A DNA stretch of 5,408 bases from Candidatus Tariuqbacter arcticus (GTDB lineage Bacteria; Electryoneota; Tariuqbacteria; Tariuqbacterales; Tariuqbacteraceae). The notes below the pieces were generated by a model. It was not told the DNA's origin and ran no database searches. It worked only from the letters and a program-made list of their open reading frames with translations. How positions within the stretch are numbered: position 1 is the first letter of the stretch; each line of letters starts with the position of its first letter. Below are positions 4,765-5,408 of the stretch, piece after piece. The position numbers and the translations under genes were made by a program. The stretch is taken from assembly GCA_013202315.1 (NCBI GenBank), contig JABMRZ010000244.1:1-5408 (forward strand), in the 5' to 3' direction.

Positions 4765-4840
4765 ATTCACTGGAAATTATGGATATGATGGAAATGACAT
4801 GTCGGCAATATTTCCATAATCTCCATCATATCCAGTGAAT
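4765..4840. repeat. ATTCACTGG hairpin repeat, copy 3 (76 bp, with 9-nt bulge)
   Basis: The 22-nt arms have 1 mismatch after looping out the 9-nt insertion (AAATTATGG in this copy). The loop is the most diverged of the four copies. It lies 26 bp upstream of the DUF2283 ATG. Confidence 0.92.
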
Positions 4841-4847
4841 CCCCTTT

Positions 4848-4856
4848 CCAGTGAAT
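4848..4856. repeat. Orphan repeat arm CCAGTGAAT
   Basis: A single CCAGTGAAT arm lies 7 bp beyond the end of copy 3, without a partner. It shares one base with the TAA stop (4856-4858) of the GxxExxY gene. It may be the relic of a second, deleted or recombined repeat copy. Confidence 0.7.
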
Positions 4857-5263
4857 TATTTACTCTTTCTATATTCTTGTATCTTCTTTGTCGGCAAAAT
4901 TCGTTCTGATTGAAGTTTCGTCTGCCCGAAATTTATAAGCATCGCCACTGAATAATCTGTCGCCACAAGATATTTCAACACCTGAAACCGATGCACATCA
5001 TTCAATTCTTTCACCGACTTTATCTCCACAATAACTGTTTCATCCACCACGAAATCGAGATAATTCAATCCAACTTACACATCTTCATAGAACACTTGAA
5101 CCGGTTTCTGCGGCTCGAACGGTATTTCCTGTTTGGTGAATTCGTATTCCAGAGCTTTCTGATAATATTCTTCCGGGAATCCAGGACCAAGGCCGTTGTG
5201 AACTTTCATGCAAATACCGCGAATACGATAGCATAAATCATTCAATTCTTCTGTGATTTCCAT
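4856..5263 (-). pseudogene. GxxExxY family protein interrupted by an in-frame TAA
   Basis: The two halves together give the normal length of a GxxExxY protein (about 135 residues), a PD-(D/E)XK-nuclease-like family of unknown role often found in environmental genomes. The first half has KVHNGLGPGFPEEYYQKALEYEF, with the family motif at GFPEEYY; the second has LDFVVDETVIVEIKSVKEL, whose D...E-I-K matches the nuclease-like core, and MLINFG. Between them, at 5075-5077, is a TAA in the same frame, where relatives usually have Lys or Glu before VG. One base change from AAA or GAA explains it. I prefer the ATG at 5263: AAAGG is 8 nt before it, but only 2 nt before the ATG at 5269. A sequencing error or readthrough would leave the gene intact; otherwise it is a recent pseudogene. 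Confidence 0.82.
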
Positions 5264-5289
5264 AGTCATTGCCTTTGATTTATAAGTTA

Positions 5290-5365
5290 ATTCACTGGAA
5301 ATTATTGATATGATGGAAATGATAAATCGACGATATTTCCATAATTTCCATCATATCCAGTGAAT
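5290..5365. repeat. ATTCACTGG hairpin repeat, copy 4 (76 bp, with 9-nt bulge)
   Basis: The 22-nt arms are perfectly complementary after looping out the 9-nt insertion AAATTATTG, so this copy is the best reference for the family. It lies 26 bp upstream of the preferred GxxExxY start and directly touches the TAA of the preceding frame (5366-5368). Confidence 0.93.
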
Positions 5366-5407
5366 TTATTTTTTATCCCACAACCCCTTCGCCGCCGCCG
5401 CTATATG
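5366..5407 (-). CDS. C-terminal end of an unidentified gene (partial)
   Basis: On the minus strand the window opens in a frame reading HIAAAAKGLWDKK followed by TAA, whose stop abuts hairpin copy 4. The G+C-rich GCG run followed by a charged tail looks like a genuine protein end, and the position fits the gene-then-repeat spacing seen in the rest of the array. Only 13 codons are present, so no family can be named. Confidence 0.4.
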   Translation of the reverse strand, partial: HIAAAAKGLWDKK

Positions 5408-5408
5408 C

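Noticed and set aside
3817..5365. The hairpin repeats as integron attC sites
   Set aside because: The ends are ATTCACTGG/CCAGTGAAT, without RYYYAAC and GTTRRRY cores, and no integrase is present in the window.
3817..5365. A CRISPR array
   Set aside because: The repeats are palindromic, 67-76 bp, and spaced by whole genes (roughly 270-535 bp) rather than by 30-40 bp spacers; no cas gene is present.
3817..5365. The hairpin repeats as intrinsic terminators of the genes before them
   Set aside because: On the coding (minus) strand the hairpins are followed by CTTATACC, CTTTACC, AAGATAG or TAACTTA, not by a T-run. T-rich flanks are found only on the plus strand, where no gene runs.
3817..5365. 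Target-site duplications flanking the hairpin repeats
   Set aside because: Only copy 4 has a matching TTA on both sides; copies 1-3 have none, so a consistent duplication is not supported.

Overview
The window is a one-way (minus-strand) stretch of bacterial DNA. It looks like an accessory island of small toxin-antitoxin-type genes next to one metabolic gene. Reading in the direction of transcription (high to low coordinates), it holds: the last codons of an unidentified gene (5366-5407); a GxxExxY-family gene broken by an in-frame stop (4856-5263); a DUF2283 gene (4541-4738); a small antitoxin plus RelE-like toxin (4392-3944); a Phd/YefM-like antitoxin plus second RelE-like toxin (3790-3284); two tandem nucleotidyltransferase (MNT)-HEPN modules (3032-2312 and 2278-1573); and a class I/II PLP aminotransferase (1556-390). 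The last 389 bases (1-389) hold no gene, only hairpins, one of which may end the aminotransferase transcript.

Organism: nothing here fixes a taxon. AT-rich Shine-Dalgarno-led genes, many small TA modules, and two widespread-looking intergenic repeats (one with a TGTCATTCC edge and one with an ATTCCCGC/GCGGGAAT hairpin) fit an uncultured, mesophilic-type, probably Gram-negative environmental bacterium. This is a guess from style, not from a marker gene. The aminotransferase is visibly richer in G+C than most of the small genes beside it, in line with a host gene beside acquired cassettes.

The most distinctive structure is at 3817-5365. Four copies of a 67-76 bp hairpin repeat, bounded by ATTCACTGG/CCAGTGAAT, each sit just upstream of one gene or one TA pair. 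They also lie at, or close to, the 3' end of the preceding reading frame. The layout resembles a cassette array, but the repeats lack the integron attC core, and no recombinase is in view. Three copies carry a 9-nt extrahelical insertion on one arm that the fourth lacks. Two copies share their whole leader (repeat, Shine-Dalgarno and first codons) although the antitoxins that follow are otherwise unlike.

A second, unrelated element is a 212 bp MITE-like insertion (3071-3282). It has inverted ends and a short target duplication, and it is inserted at the stop codon of a RelE-like gene. It separates that TA pair from the MNT-HEPN tandem, which would otherwise start about 30 bp downstream. The MNT-HEPN tandem carries signs of recent sequence exchange over its active-site segment, and its last gene lies only 16 bp from the aminotransferase start.
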